Positions 1-6,016 of a stretch of 6,526 nucleotides of DNA are shown one piece after another. The stretch is from Sphingopyxis sp. (GTDB lineage Bacteria > Pseudomonadota > Alphaproteobacteria > Sphingomonadales > Sphingomonadaceae): NCBI GenBank assembly GCA_013911715.1, contig JACEST010000110.1, forward strand, positions 1-6,526, written 5' to 3'. The notes under the pieces are model-generated. The model saw only the letters and a program-made list of their open reading frames with translations, searched no databases and was not told the DNA's origin. Numbering within the stretch: position 1 is the first letter of the stretch; the number at the start of each line of letters is the position of its first letter. The translations under genes and the position numbers were made by a program.

Positions 1-460
1 CATCCTGACCATCCAGTTGGTGGAGCGAACCGCCGCGAGCAAAAGCAGCAGTTCGGCAACGCAGCGCGATGGCGACATCAGCGTGACCCCGCCGGCCACC
101 GGTCCGCTGTCTTTTTTCAGGCCGACCGACATCGGTATGGGCGCTGGCCAGCAATTTCAGGGTCAGGGCAATGCCGCGCAAACCAACAGCCTGTCGGGCG
201 AAATCACGGTCACCGTCGCCGCCGTTTATCCCAATGGCACTATGTTGGTGCGCGGTGAAAAGCGGCTGACGCTGAACCGCGGAGACGAATGGGTGCAGAT
301 TTCAGGATTGGTCCGCGCCATCGATATCGGCCCTGACAATCGCGTCGCATCGACCCGGATTGCCGACGCGACCATCCGTTTTACCGGCAAAGGCGATATC
401 GCCCGCGCCAGCCGCCAGGGCTGGCTGCAGCGCTTTTTCGCGATGATCAGCCCGTTCTGA
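1..460 (+). CDS. flgH: FlgH, flagellar L-ring protein (5' partial)
   Basis: This is the C-terminal 152 residues of FlgH, the outer-membrane lipoprotein that forms the L ring, the bushing around the flagellar rod. The reading frame is already open at base 2 (first full codon ATC), and a TTG at 17 is an internal Leu codon, not a start. The signal peptide and lipobox lie left of the window and cannot be checked. FlgH family signatures are visible in order: the opening ILTIQLVERT stretch, a Gly/Gln-rich segment ending in NSLSGEITVTV, then PNGTMLVRGEKRLTLNRGDEW, ISGLVRAIDI, the VASTRIADATIRFTGKG block and the terminal RQGWLQRFF followed by a Pro-Phe end. The stop TGA is at 458-460. flgI begins 12 nt downstream, so the two ring genes are almost certainly co-transcribed. 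Identification is by family pattern and by its position directly before flgI. Confidence 0.95.
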   Translation, partial: ILTIQLVERTAASKSSSSATQRDGDISVTPPATGPLSFFRPTDIGMGAGQQFQGQGNAAQTNSLSGEITVTVAAVYPNGTMLVRGEKRLTLNRGDEWVQISGLVRAIDIGPDNRVASTRIADATIRFTGKGDIARASRQGWLQRFFAMISPF

Positions 461-466
461 AGGAAG
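460..466 (+). promoter_or_regulatory. Shine-Dalgarno site of flgI
   Basis: AAGGAAG lies 6 nt before the ATG at 473 and starts on the last base of the flgH stop codon. It supports that ATG as the flgI start. Confidence 0.7.
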
Positions 467-472
467 TTCACT

Positions 473-1585
473 ATGATCGCCCCCTCCCTCTTTCGTTGTT
501 GCCTTGCCCTGCTGTTCGCCGCTGGCCTGTTGTTGGCACCAGCGCATGCCGCGCGCATCAAGGATATGGGACAGATCGAAGGGATCCGGACCAACCAGCT
601 GACGGGTTACGGGCTGGTGGTCGGACTGGCCGGGACCGGTGATGACAGCCTGGATTATTCCACGCTGGGAATGCGCGGCACTATTGCACGGTTCGGACTG
701 ACGCTGCCAGCTGGGGTCAACCCATCGCTCAAAAACGCCGCTGCCGTGCTGATTACCGCCGAACTCCCTCCCTTTGCCAAACCCGGGCAGCGGCTGGACA
801 TCACCGTGTCGGCCATTGGCAAATCGAAATCGCTGCGCGGCGGCACATTGGTGCTGTCCCCGCTTTATGGCGCAGACGGCCAGATTTATGCAATGGCGCA
901 GGGCAATCTGGCGATCGGCGGATTGGGCGTTGACGCCGCCGATGGATCGAAACTGACTGTCAATGTCCCATCTAGCGGACGCATTGCGGGCGGGGCGACG
1001 GTCGAACGTCCTGTCGTCAATGGTCTGGCATCAGCCAGTGAGCTGATGTTCAACCTGCACCAGTTTGACGCCACCAACGCGCAGCGCGTCGCGGATACCA
1101 TCAACCGCGACATTGCCCCTGGCATGGCCCGCATGGTCGATGGCACCAGTATCGCCATTCAGGTCAGCGGCGACAGCGACGCGCGCATGCGCCTGTTGTC
1201 GCGAATCGAGAATCTGGAAATCCAGCGCGCCGAGCCACCGGCGCGGGTTGTCGTCAATGCGCGCACCGGCACGGTGGTGATCAATGGCAAGGTGCAGATC
1301 GGCACTGCCGCCATTACCCAGGGCAAGCTGACCGTTTCTATCAAGGAAAATGAACGCATCATCCAACCCGAACCGTTCAGCCGCGGTGAAACCGCCGTCG
1401 AGCGCGATAGCAGCATCGCAGTTGAAGAAGCGCAGGCACAGGTTGCACTGGTCAATCCCACTGCGTCGCTGGCCGAGCTGGTCGATGCAATCAACCGGCT
1501 GGGCGTGCCGCCCGGCGATCTGGTCGCCATTTTGGAGGCGCTGCATCAGGCCGGGGCGCTGACGGCTGAATTGGTGATCATATGA
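473..1585 (+). CDS. flgI: FlgI, flagellar P-ring protein precursor
   Basis: FlgI is the periplasmic subunit of the P ring, which surrounds the distal rod within the peptidoglycan layer and works with the FlgH L ring as a bushing. The 370-residue length is normal for the family. Residues 1-26 form a Sec signal peptide: Arg at 8, a hydrophobic core, and a likely cut after APAHA at residue 26. The mature protein opens with the diagnostic block RIKDMGQIEGIRTNQLTGYG (28-47) followed by LVVGLAGTGD. The C-terminus has the family ending: LAELVDAINRLGVPP, then DLVAILEAL, AGALTAEL and a final VII. Two cysteines (9 and 10) sit inside the signal peptide after Arg, so they do not form a lipobox. The mature part has no cysteine. 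The ATG is set by the strong ribosome site just upstream and by the signal peptide directly after it. The stop overlaps the flgJ start in an ATGA. Confidence 0.97.
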   Translation: MIAPSLFRCCLALLFAAGLLLAPAHAARIKDMGQIEGIRTNQLTGYGLVVGLAGTGDDSLDYSTLGMRGTIARFGLTLPAGVNPSLKNAAAVLITAELPPFAKPGQRLDITVSAIGKSKSLRGGTLVLSPLYGADGQIYAMAQGNLAIGGLGVDAADGSKLTVNVPSSGRIAGGATVERPVVNGLASASELMFNLHQFDATNAQRVADTINRDIAPGMARMVDGTSIAIQVSGDSDARMRLLSRIENLEIQRAEPPARVVVNARTGTVVINGKVQIGTAAITQGKLTVSIKENERIIQPEPFSRGETAVERDSSIAVEEAQAQVALVNPTASLAELVDAINRLGVPPGDLVAILEALHQAGALTAELVII

Positions 1586-1884
1586 CCCCGGCCCTGCCAC
1601 CGACCACTGTTGCGACAGCAGCGACGCTCGCGCCCACAGCAGCGGCGAGCGATGCGCAGATGCGCCAAGCGGCCGAAGCCTTTGAGGCGATTATCTTGCG
1701 CCAAATGCTGGCCGCCGTTCGGCAGGGACGACTGGCCGATGATGTGTTCGGATCGGGCGCAGCCGACAATTTCCGCGAAGTGGCCGATGCCCGCCTGGCC
1801 GACACATTGGCTGCGCGGCGCAGTTTCGGAATTGCCGACATGGTTGAACGCCAGTTGCGCGCAAATGCGGGGAGTGCAGCATGA
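1582..1884 (+). CDS. flgJ: FlgJ-type rod-binding protein, single domain
   Basis: This small protein (100 aa) corresponds to the N-terminal rod-binding (rod-capping) domain of FlgJ, which helps rod subunits assemble across the periplasm. After an Ala/Thr/Pro-rich leader (about 1-22), the conserved helical region runs from about 24 to 92: QAAEAFEAIILRQMLAAVR matches the family pattern of a helix carrying FEAIFLxxML, followed by a DVFGSGAADNFREVAD segment and ARLADTLAARRSFGIAD. The glucosaminidase (muramidase) domain fused to this unit in enteric FlgJ is absent: the gene stops after about 100 residues and flgK begins at once. Single-domain FlgJ is known in alphaproteobacteria, which use a separate lytic transglycosylase. 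The gene overlaps flgI by 4 nt (ATGA at 1582-1585) and flgK by 4 nt (ATGA at 1881-1884). A weak GGTGA at 1573-1577 is the only ribosome-site candidate, so coupling to flgI translation is likely. Confidence 0.88.
   Translation: MTPALPPTTVATAATLAPTAAASDAQMRQAAEAFEAIILRQMLAAVRQGRLADDVFGSGAADNFREVADARLADTLAARRSFGIADMVERQLRANAGSAA
1869..1874 (+). promoter_or_regulatory. Shine-Dalgarno site of flgK
   Basis: GGGGAG inside the 3' end of flgJ lies 6 nt before the flgK ATG at 1881, and supports that start. Confidence 0.55.
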
Positions 1885-3209
1885 GCGACATTTTGGGAAT
1901 CGGAGCCAGCGGGCTGCGCGCCTATTCGCGTGCATTGGCCACTGTTGGCGACAATATCGCCAATGCCCAGACACCGGGCTATACCCGGCGCACGCTGGCG
2001 TTGCAGGAAACGGTTGGGGCAGGCGACACTTTGTTCACACGCACCCATGTCCGCCCCGGCGGGGTTGAAGTGGTTGGCGTGGTGCGCGCTACCGACGAAT
2101 GGCTGGCCGAAGAAGCGCGGCTGGCGACGTCCGATGGCGAACGCAGTCGGCTGGTGCTGGACGCCATGCTAGGCATAGAAACCGCCCTTGCCGACACCAA
2201 TAACGGCATCGGTACGGCGTTGACACAGCTTCTGGGCACCGCTGATGCCCTGACGCTTGACCCCGCCAATATGGCACTACGCAGTCAGTTTCTGGACAAT
2301 GTTGACGCGATCGCCGTGGGGTTTCGGACCGCTGGCGAACAGATTGATCGACTGAGCAGCGCCAACCTGGCGGCTGCCAGCGGCGATGTCAGCCAGTTCA
2401 ACACCGACCTGCAGGCGCTCGAAAAAGTGAACGCGGGACTGCGCCGGGCCCGGCCCGGTTCGACCAACGAAGCGGCGTTGCTCGACGATCGCGACCGGTT
2501 GCTGGAACAACTGGCATCGCGGCTCGACGTCACGGCGAACTTCGGCAATCGCGGCACGGTGACGCTGCGGGCGGCCAGCAGCGGCGATTTGCTGGTCGGA
2601 GGGGGCACGTTTCAATCGGTGAATATAACCGCCGATGCCAGCGGGCGCATAGCCTATTCCGTTGCCGGACAGCCGTTGGTGGCTGGCAGCGGCGCTTTGG
2701 CCGGCCGTGCCGATGCCGCCGACCGCATTGCCAGCGAACGAGGCGCGCTGGATAGCTCCGCCACGGCCATTTCCGATAGCATTAATGCGGCGCATCAGGC
2801 CGGGTTCGACGCCAACGGTGCAGCGGGCAGCGCCTTGTTCACTGCGACTGGCCGCGCCGTCACATTGACGGCGACGCCGCTGTCGCCGAACGGCGTGGCC
2901 GCCGCCGACGGAGCCAGTGCAAGTGGCAATATGGTCCGCTTTGGCCAGTTGCGTGGCAACGCTGGGCCCGAAGCCATCTGGGCAGACCTGCAAGCGCGGC
3001 AGGGGCAGGCGACGGCAAGCGCCAAGGCGCAAAGCCTGGCCGGGGCATCGCGCCGCGAGGCGGCGCTGGCCGCGCGCGATACGGTCAGCGAAGTCGATCT
3101 CGATCGCGAAGCCGCCGACCTGATACGATTTCAACAAGCCTATACCGCCGCAGCCCAAGTCATTCAGGTAGCGCGGGAAAATATGCAAGCGCTGTTCAAC
3201 GCCATTTAA
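1881..3209 (+). CDS. flgK: FlgK, hook-filament junction protein 1 (HAP1)
   Basis: FlgK is the first junction protein between hook and filament, exported through the flagellar type III system. The N-terminus shows the rod/hook/HAP signature: SGLRAYSRALATVGDNIANA (10-29) then QTPGYTRR (30-37). The mid region has the FlgK pattern of a helix (about 173-190) followed by a Ser-Thr-Asn stretch and LLDDRDRLLEQLASRLDV (200-217), and a later HQAGFDANGAAGSALF (305-320). The C-terminal D0 helix is classical: VSEVDLDREAADLIRFQQAY (402-421), then TAAAQVIQVARENMQALFNAI. At 442 aa it is about 100 residues shorter than the enterobacterial protein (547 aa). Both termini are intact, so the shortening lies in the surface-exposed central domains and does not look like damage. 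There is no signal peptide, as expected. It starts in an ATGA overlap with flgJ, and its TAA stop is embedded in the flgL ribosome site. Confidence 0.95.
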   Translation: MSDILGIGASGLRAYSRALATVGDNIANAQTPGYTRRTLALQETVGAGDTLFTRTHVRPGGVEVVGVVRATDEWLAEEARLATSDGERSRLVLDAMLGIETALADTNNGIGTALTQLLGTADALTLDPANMALRSQFLDNVDAIAVGFRTAGEQIDRLSSANLAAASGDVSQFNTDLQALEKVNAGLRRARPGSTNEAALLDDRDRLLEQLASRLDVTANFGNRGTVTLRAASSGDLLVGGGTFQSVNITADASGRIAYSVAGQPLVAGSGALAGRADAADRIASERGALDSSATAISDSINAAHQAGFDANGAAGSALFTATGRAVTLTATPLSPNGVAAADGASASGNMVRFGQLRGNAGPEAIWADLQARQGQATASAKAQSLAGASRREAALAARDTVSEVDLDREAADLIRFQQAYTAAAQVIQVARENMQALFNAI

Positions 3210-3216
3210 GGAGAGG
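3208..3216 (+). promoter_or_regulatory. Shine-Dalgarno site of flgL
   Basis: AAGGAGAGG, the strongest ribosome site in the window, lies 5 nt before the ATG at 3222 and overlaps the last two bases of the flgK stop. It fixes the flgL start and suggests that flgL is translated at high level or independently of flgK. Confidence 0.75.
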
Positions 3217-3221
3217 CTGAC

Positions 3222-4052
3222 ATGATCAATGCTGTCGGCAACCGGCTGACCCGTGAGATCAACCGCCAGTCGCGACTGGCCGATCAGGTGGAACAGACCC
3301 AAATCCAGGTTTCGACCGGTCAGCGTATCCAGCGCCGTTCGGACGACCCCATCGCCTTTGCGCGCGCATCGCAGCTTGGCCAGGAAGCAAGCGCGGCGAC
3401 CGGCTGGGCACGCAACGTCGACCAAGCCTCGGCCCGGGTCGCGCAGGCCGACAATGTGATGGAATCAGCGAGCGATCTGATGGCGCGCGTCGGCGAGCTG
3501 GTGCTGGCCGCAGGCGGGACTGTAAACGCCGCCGACCGCAACACTATTGCAAACGAAATCACGGCGCTGGCCGACGAGCTGGCCAGCCTGGCAGCAACGA
3601 CTGCGCCGAATGGCGAACCGCTGTTCTTGCCTGGCACCGCCGGCCGCGAGGCCCGGTTCGACAGCAATATCGTTTTCGCACCATTGCCAGGGCGCGACAG
3701 CGCGATGGCCGTGGGCGGGCGCTCTATGGCGGTCATCGCTGCCGATGCCGCAACAGCGGTGCGCAGCGGCAACCCCGCGCTTATCACGACGGCTGCCAAC
3801 GACGCCAACACCGCGATCTCCCACCTTGCCGACCAGCGCGCCCAACTAGGGCTGTCAGGCGCGCGGCTGGAACGGGTCGGCGAATCGCTGGCTTCCCGCG
3901 ACATCGAACTGGCGGCCGAGCGTTCGGCGCTGATGGACACGGATCTGTCTGAAGCCATTGCCCGGCTGAATGCGCAAACGCTGACGCTGGAAGCCGCGCA
4001 GGCCGCCTTTGCCCGGATTAACCGGCAGACCTTGTTCGATTTATTGAGCTAA
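3222..4052 (+). CDS. flgL: FlgL, hook-filament junction protein 3 (HAP3)
   Basis: FlgL is the second junction protein, sitting between FlgK and the filament, and is a flagellin-like type III export substrate. The N-terminal D0/D1 helix pair carries the flagellin-family signature: a long helix (about 5-30), then STGQRIQRRSDDPIAFARAS (31-50), where the SDDP is typical of FlgL and flagellins. The C-terminal helix SEAIARLNAQTLTLEAAQAA (243-262) followed by FARINRQTLFDLLS is the matching D0 strand. Its length (276 aa) is at the short end for FlgL, with a small central domain. FlgL rather than flagellin is supported by its place directly after flgK, the SDDP form of the motif, and the LFDLLS end where flagellins usually finish in a Leu-Leu-Arg/Gly type tail. 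It has no cysteine or signal peptide. The gene is followed by the first real gap in the cluster. Confidence 0.93.
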   Translation: MINAVGNRLTREINRQSRLADQVEQTQIQVSTGQRIQRRSDDPIAFARASQLGQEASAATGWARNVDQASARVAQADNVMESASDLMARVGELVLAAGGTVNAADRNTIANEITALADELASLAATTAPNGEPLFLPGTAGREARFDSNIVFAPLPGRDSAMAVGGRSMAVIAADAATAVRSGNPALITTAANDANTAISHLADQRAQLGLSGARLERVGESLASRDIELAAERSALMDTDLSEAIARLNAQTLTLEAAQAAFARINRQTLFDLLS

Positions 4053-4139
4053 CAGCCCTTTAGGCACCGCGCGGCGGACCGTTAATCATAGGGCACGGCC
4101 AGCACAATGCCCGGCTGCCCAACAGAGAGAATATGACGC
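4053..4139 (+). promoter_or_regulatory. Intergenic gap before motA; possible promoter region
   Basis: These 87 nt separate the junction-protein genes from the stator genes, the first non-coding space after flgH. I find no T-tailed hairpin that would be a convincing terminator. Structures seen are an 8-bp palindrome CCGCGCGG at 4067-4074 and a short inverted repeat GGGCA (4091-4095) / TGCCC (4108-4112). GTTAAT at 4081-4086 followed by TAGGG at 4089-4093 recurs in similar form before the activator gene. The G-rich GGCAC motifs at 4063 and 4092 resemble the -24 half of a sigma-54 promoter, but neither has GC at the right distance, so I do not call one. A purine-rich AGAGAGA (4124-4130) lies 9 nt before the motA ATG and is the likely ribosome site. 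Confidence 0.35.
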
Positions 4140-5003
4140 ATGTTGCCGGTTATCGGAATCATCCTGCTGATCGTTCTGGTGTTTGGCGGCTTTGCGCTGA
4201 CCGGCGGCAATCTTGAGCCTGTTCTGCACGCCATGCCGCACGAGATGCTGATTATCGGCGGGGCGGCACTGGGTTCACTGATCATTGGTAATTCGGTGAG
4301 CGAGCTGAAATCGCTTGGCGGCGGACTGGGCAAGGTGTTCAAGGGGCCAGCCTATGGCAAGCAGGATTATCTGGACTGCATCGTGCTGGTGTCGTCGCTG
4401 ATGAAAATCATGCGCACCGACGGTCCGGTGTCGCTCGAGCCGCATATCGAACAGCCTGAAAACTCGAGCTTGTTTCAGCAATATCCCAAGCTGCTGAAGG
4501 ACCAGACGCTGGTCCATTTGATTTGCGATACATTGCGCCTGGTCGTGGTGTCGTCGGGCACACTGGACCCGCATGCCGTCGAAGAGGTGATGGACAATGC
4601 CGTCAAGACGCACCACCACCACGCCAGCAAGCCCGCCGAAGGGCTGCAGGGACTTGCCGATGCACTGCCAGCGCTGGGCATCGTGGCGGCGGTCTTGGGC
4701 GTGGTTAAGACGATGGGTTCGATCGACAAGCCGCCGGAAATATTGGGCGGCATGATCGGTTCGGCGCTGGTTGGGACTTTTCTGGGCGTGTTGCTGGCCT
4801 ATGGTCTGGTCGGGCCGTTCGCCAACCGTGCCAAGCAGATCGCCGAGGCCGACGGGGCCATTTATCATACGGTCAAACAGTTGATTATCGCGTCGCTGCA
4901 CGGACATCCGCAGCCGCTGGTGATCGAGGCCGCACGTTCGGGCATTGCCCACAGCAACCAGCCGAGCTTTTCCGAAGTCTTTGACGCCGCGCGAGGCCGC
5001 TGA
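4140..5003 (+). CDS. motA: MotA, flagellar stator subunit (ion channel)
   Basis: MotA is the inner-membrane stator subunit that, with MotB, forms the ion channel and pushes on the rotor protein FliG. Its 287 aa are typical. Four membrane segments are visible at about 4-21, 34-50, 172-193 and 203-225, with the large cytoplasmic loop (about 51-171) between segments 2 and 3. That loop holds the FliG-contact region, with Arg92 and Glu100 in MRTDGPVSLEPHIEQPENS aligning by context with the functional Arg90/Glu98 of E. coli MotA. The conserved channel prolines are present: Pro177 in ADALPALGIVAAVLGVVKTM and Pro225 in LVGPFANRA. A run of four histidines (158-161, four CAC codons) lies in the loop just before segment 3, a region that is often His-rich in this family. 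The ATG is preceded by a purine-rich site at 4124-4130. The TGA stop shares one base with the motB start (TGATG), which fits the fixed-ratio stator complex. Confidence 0.96.
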   Translation: MLPVIGIILLIVLVFGGFALTGGNLEPVLHAMPHEMLIIGGAALGSLIIGNSVSELKSLGGGLGKVFKGPAYGKQDYLDCIVLVSSLMKIMRTDGPVSLEPHIEQPENSSLFQQYPKLLKDQTLVHLICDTLRLVVVSSGTLDPHAVEEVMDNAVKTHHHHASKPAEGLQGLADALPALGIVAAVLGVVKTMGSIDKPPEILGGMIGSALVGTFLGVLLAYGLVGPFANRAKQIAEADGAIYHTVKQLIIASLHGHPQPLVIEAARSGIAHSNQPSFSEVFDAARGR

Positions 5004-5866
5004 TGGCGCAATTGTCCAACCAGCCGGTGCGTCCCATCATCGTCAAGAAAATTACCGTCGACGGGCATGGCGGTCATCATGGCGGCGCGTGGAAGGTGGC
5101 CTATGCCGACTTTGTCACCGCCATGATGGCATTTTTCCTGCTGATGTGGTTGCTGGGTGCGACCACGGAAAAGCAGCGTAAAGCGCTGGCCGATTATTTC
5201 GCCCCAACTATCGTCAAGACCAAACAGGAAAGTGCCGGATCAAATGGAATATTTGGCGGCGATTCCATCATTTCAGCCGATAATTATCCGCACCGCGCAG
5301 GCCAGACAGGCACAAGATCGATCACCATACCGCGCGATGTGACAGGCGGCCCCAAGGAAGCGTCGGGCCGCGAGCGCGAACGCGAACGCGAAAAGTTCAG
5401 GATTGTCGCCAAAAATATGGTGGCGAGCGTTGGCAAACGCGACGAGCTGCGCCGCCTGGCGCGCAACCTGCGTTTCACCGAAACGACCGAGGGATTACGG
5501 ATCGACATCGTCGATGACGCCGAATTCGCCATGTTTGCCAGCGGCAGCAGCCAACTTACCGCAAGCGGTGCGCGGTTGTTTGAAAGCGTCGCACAAGTGG
5601 TGGCGCAGGTGCCCAATCAGATCATCATTCGCGGCCACACCGATGCAACACCCTTTTCGCCGGAAACGGGCACAAACAATTGGCGCCTGTCCGCCGAGCG
5701 CGCCGAGGTCACCCGCGCGATGCTAGAATATCGCGGAATTGCCTTGCGCCGGTTCCAGCGCATCGAAGGCGCTGCAGAGTTTGAACCATTTGTTCCGGCC
5801 GACAAATTTGACCCCCGCAACCGGCGCATGTCGATTACGCTGGGGTGGCAATATTCGGGGACATGA
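5003..5866 (+). CDS. motB: MotB, flagellar stator subunit (peptidoglycan anchor)
   Basis: MotB pairs with MotA and anchors the stator to peptidoglycan. The cytoplasmic N-terminus is basic and His/Gly-rich (GHGGHHGGAW, 21-30). The single membrane helix follows at about 34-52, with the ion-binding Asp36 in KVAYADFVTAMMAFFLLMWL, equivalent to Asp32 of E. coli MotB. Directly after it comes the amphipathic plug-like stretch (about 53-70). The linker (about 71-135) contains an RERERERE run at 123-130. The OmpA-like peptidoglycan-binding domain covers about 163-282: RGHTDATPFSP (210-220), NNWRLSAERAEV (225-236) and DPRNRRMSITL (270-280). The Asp and the YADF context favour proton use, but the coupling ion cannot be proved from sequence. 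Its length (287 aa) is normal. A GAGG at 4993-4996 lies 6 nt before the ATG, inside the end of motA. No T-tailed hairpin follows the stop. Confidence 0.96.
   Translation: MAQLSNQPVRPIIVKKITVDGHGGHHGGAWKVAYADFVTAMMAFFLLMWLLGATTEKQRKALADYFAPTIVKTKQESAGSNGIFGGDSIISADNYPHRAGQTGTRSITIPRDVTGGPKEASGREREREREKFRIVAKNMVASVGKRDELRRLARNLRFTETTEGLRIDIVDDAEFAMFASGSSQLTASGARLFESVAQVVAQVPNQIIIRGHTDATPFSPETGTNNWRLSAERAEVTRAMLEYRGIALRRFQRIEGAAEFEPFVPADKFDPRNRRMSITLGWQYSGT
5369..5392 (+). repeat. Short hexamer repeat within motB
   Basis: Four tandem hexamers (one CGCGAG followed by three CGCGAA) encode the RERERERE run of the MotB linker. The repeat is in frame, and a gain or loss of units would only change linker length. 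Confidence 0.6.
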
Positions 5867-6016
5867 CGCTGCGGCGGCCCCACAAACCAGCCCGGCTGTC
5901 CTGCGCTTCCTCCGGTTAATGCCTTAGGGTTTTCACCTACCCATGGCTTATGCACCATTTACCACATTAGCCCGATGACCGAACCAACGCGGAAACAGGT
6001 TCAAACGGGGGCGATC
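5867..6016 (+). promoter_or_regulatory. Intergenic gap before the sigma-54 activator gene
   Basis: About 150 nt lie between motB and the likely start of the activator. I find no clear terminator; the best hairpin is a weak CAGC/GCTG stem around 5889-5899. A scan of GG dinucleotides found none with GC exactly 10 nt later, so no sigma-54 promoter is visible on the + strand. GTTAAT at 5915-5920 followed by TAGGG at 5925-5929 repeats the pattern seen before motA. The gap is open throughout in the motB reading frame. It includes an alternative ATG at 5975 for the next gene, with no ribosome site in front of it. Confidence 0.3.

Noticed and set aside
17..19. TTG as a possible start of the first gene
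   Set aside because: The frame is open to the left edge and the residues before it (ILTIQ) belong to FlgH, so it is an internal Leu codon of a truncated gene.
2277..3425. A long minus-strand open frame (382 codons) opposite flgK and the start of flgL
   Set aside because: It is a shadow of G+C-rich codon use in flgK: it crosses the flgK/flgL boundary, has low-complexity Arg/Gly/Ala composition and matches no family I recognise. The + strand genes here are unmistakable.
4062..4110. Sigma-54 promoter before motA (GGCAC motifs at 4063 and 4092)
   Set aside because: The -12 GC is not at the required distance: the first candidate is one base short and the second has no match. Spacing is strict for sigma-54.
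4133..4135. ATG 7 nt upstream of the motA start
   Set aside because: It is in another frame and reaches a stop after 27 codons. MotA's first membrane helix begins directly at the ATG at 4140.
4611..4622. Four CAC codons in motA as a repeat tract or metal site
   Set aside because: His-rich sequence at this position in the MotA loop is common in the family, and four units are too few to be called a repeat locus.
4275..4952. Minus-strand open frame (225 codons) opposite motA
   Set aside because: It is rich in His/Arg/Gln and lies wholly inside a confidently assigned motA. It is an antisense shadow.
5886..5915. Terminator after motB
   Set aside because: Only 4-bp stems (CAGC/GCTG, CCGG/CCGG) and no T-run are present.
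5975..5977. Upstream in-frame ATG of the sigma-54 activator
   Set aside because: No purine-rich ribosome site precedes it, and the added 14 residues resemble no domain. The ATG at 6017 has a G-rich site, though the upstream start cannot be excluded.
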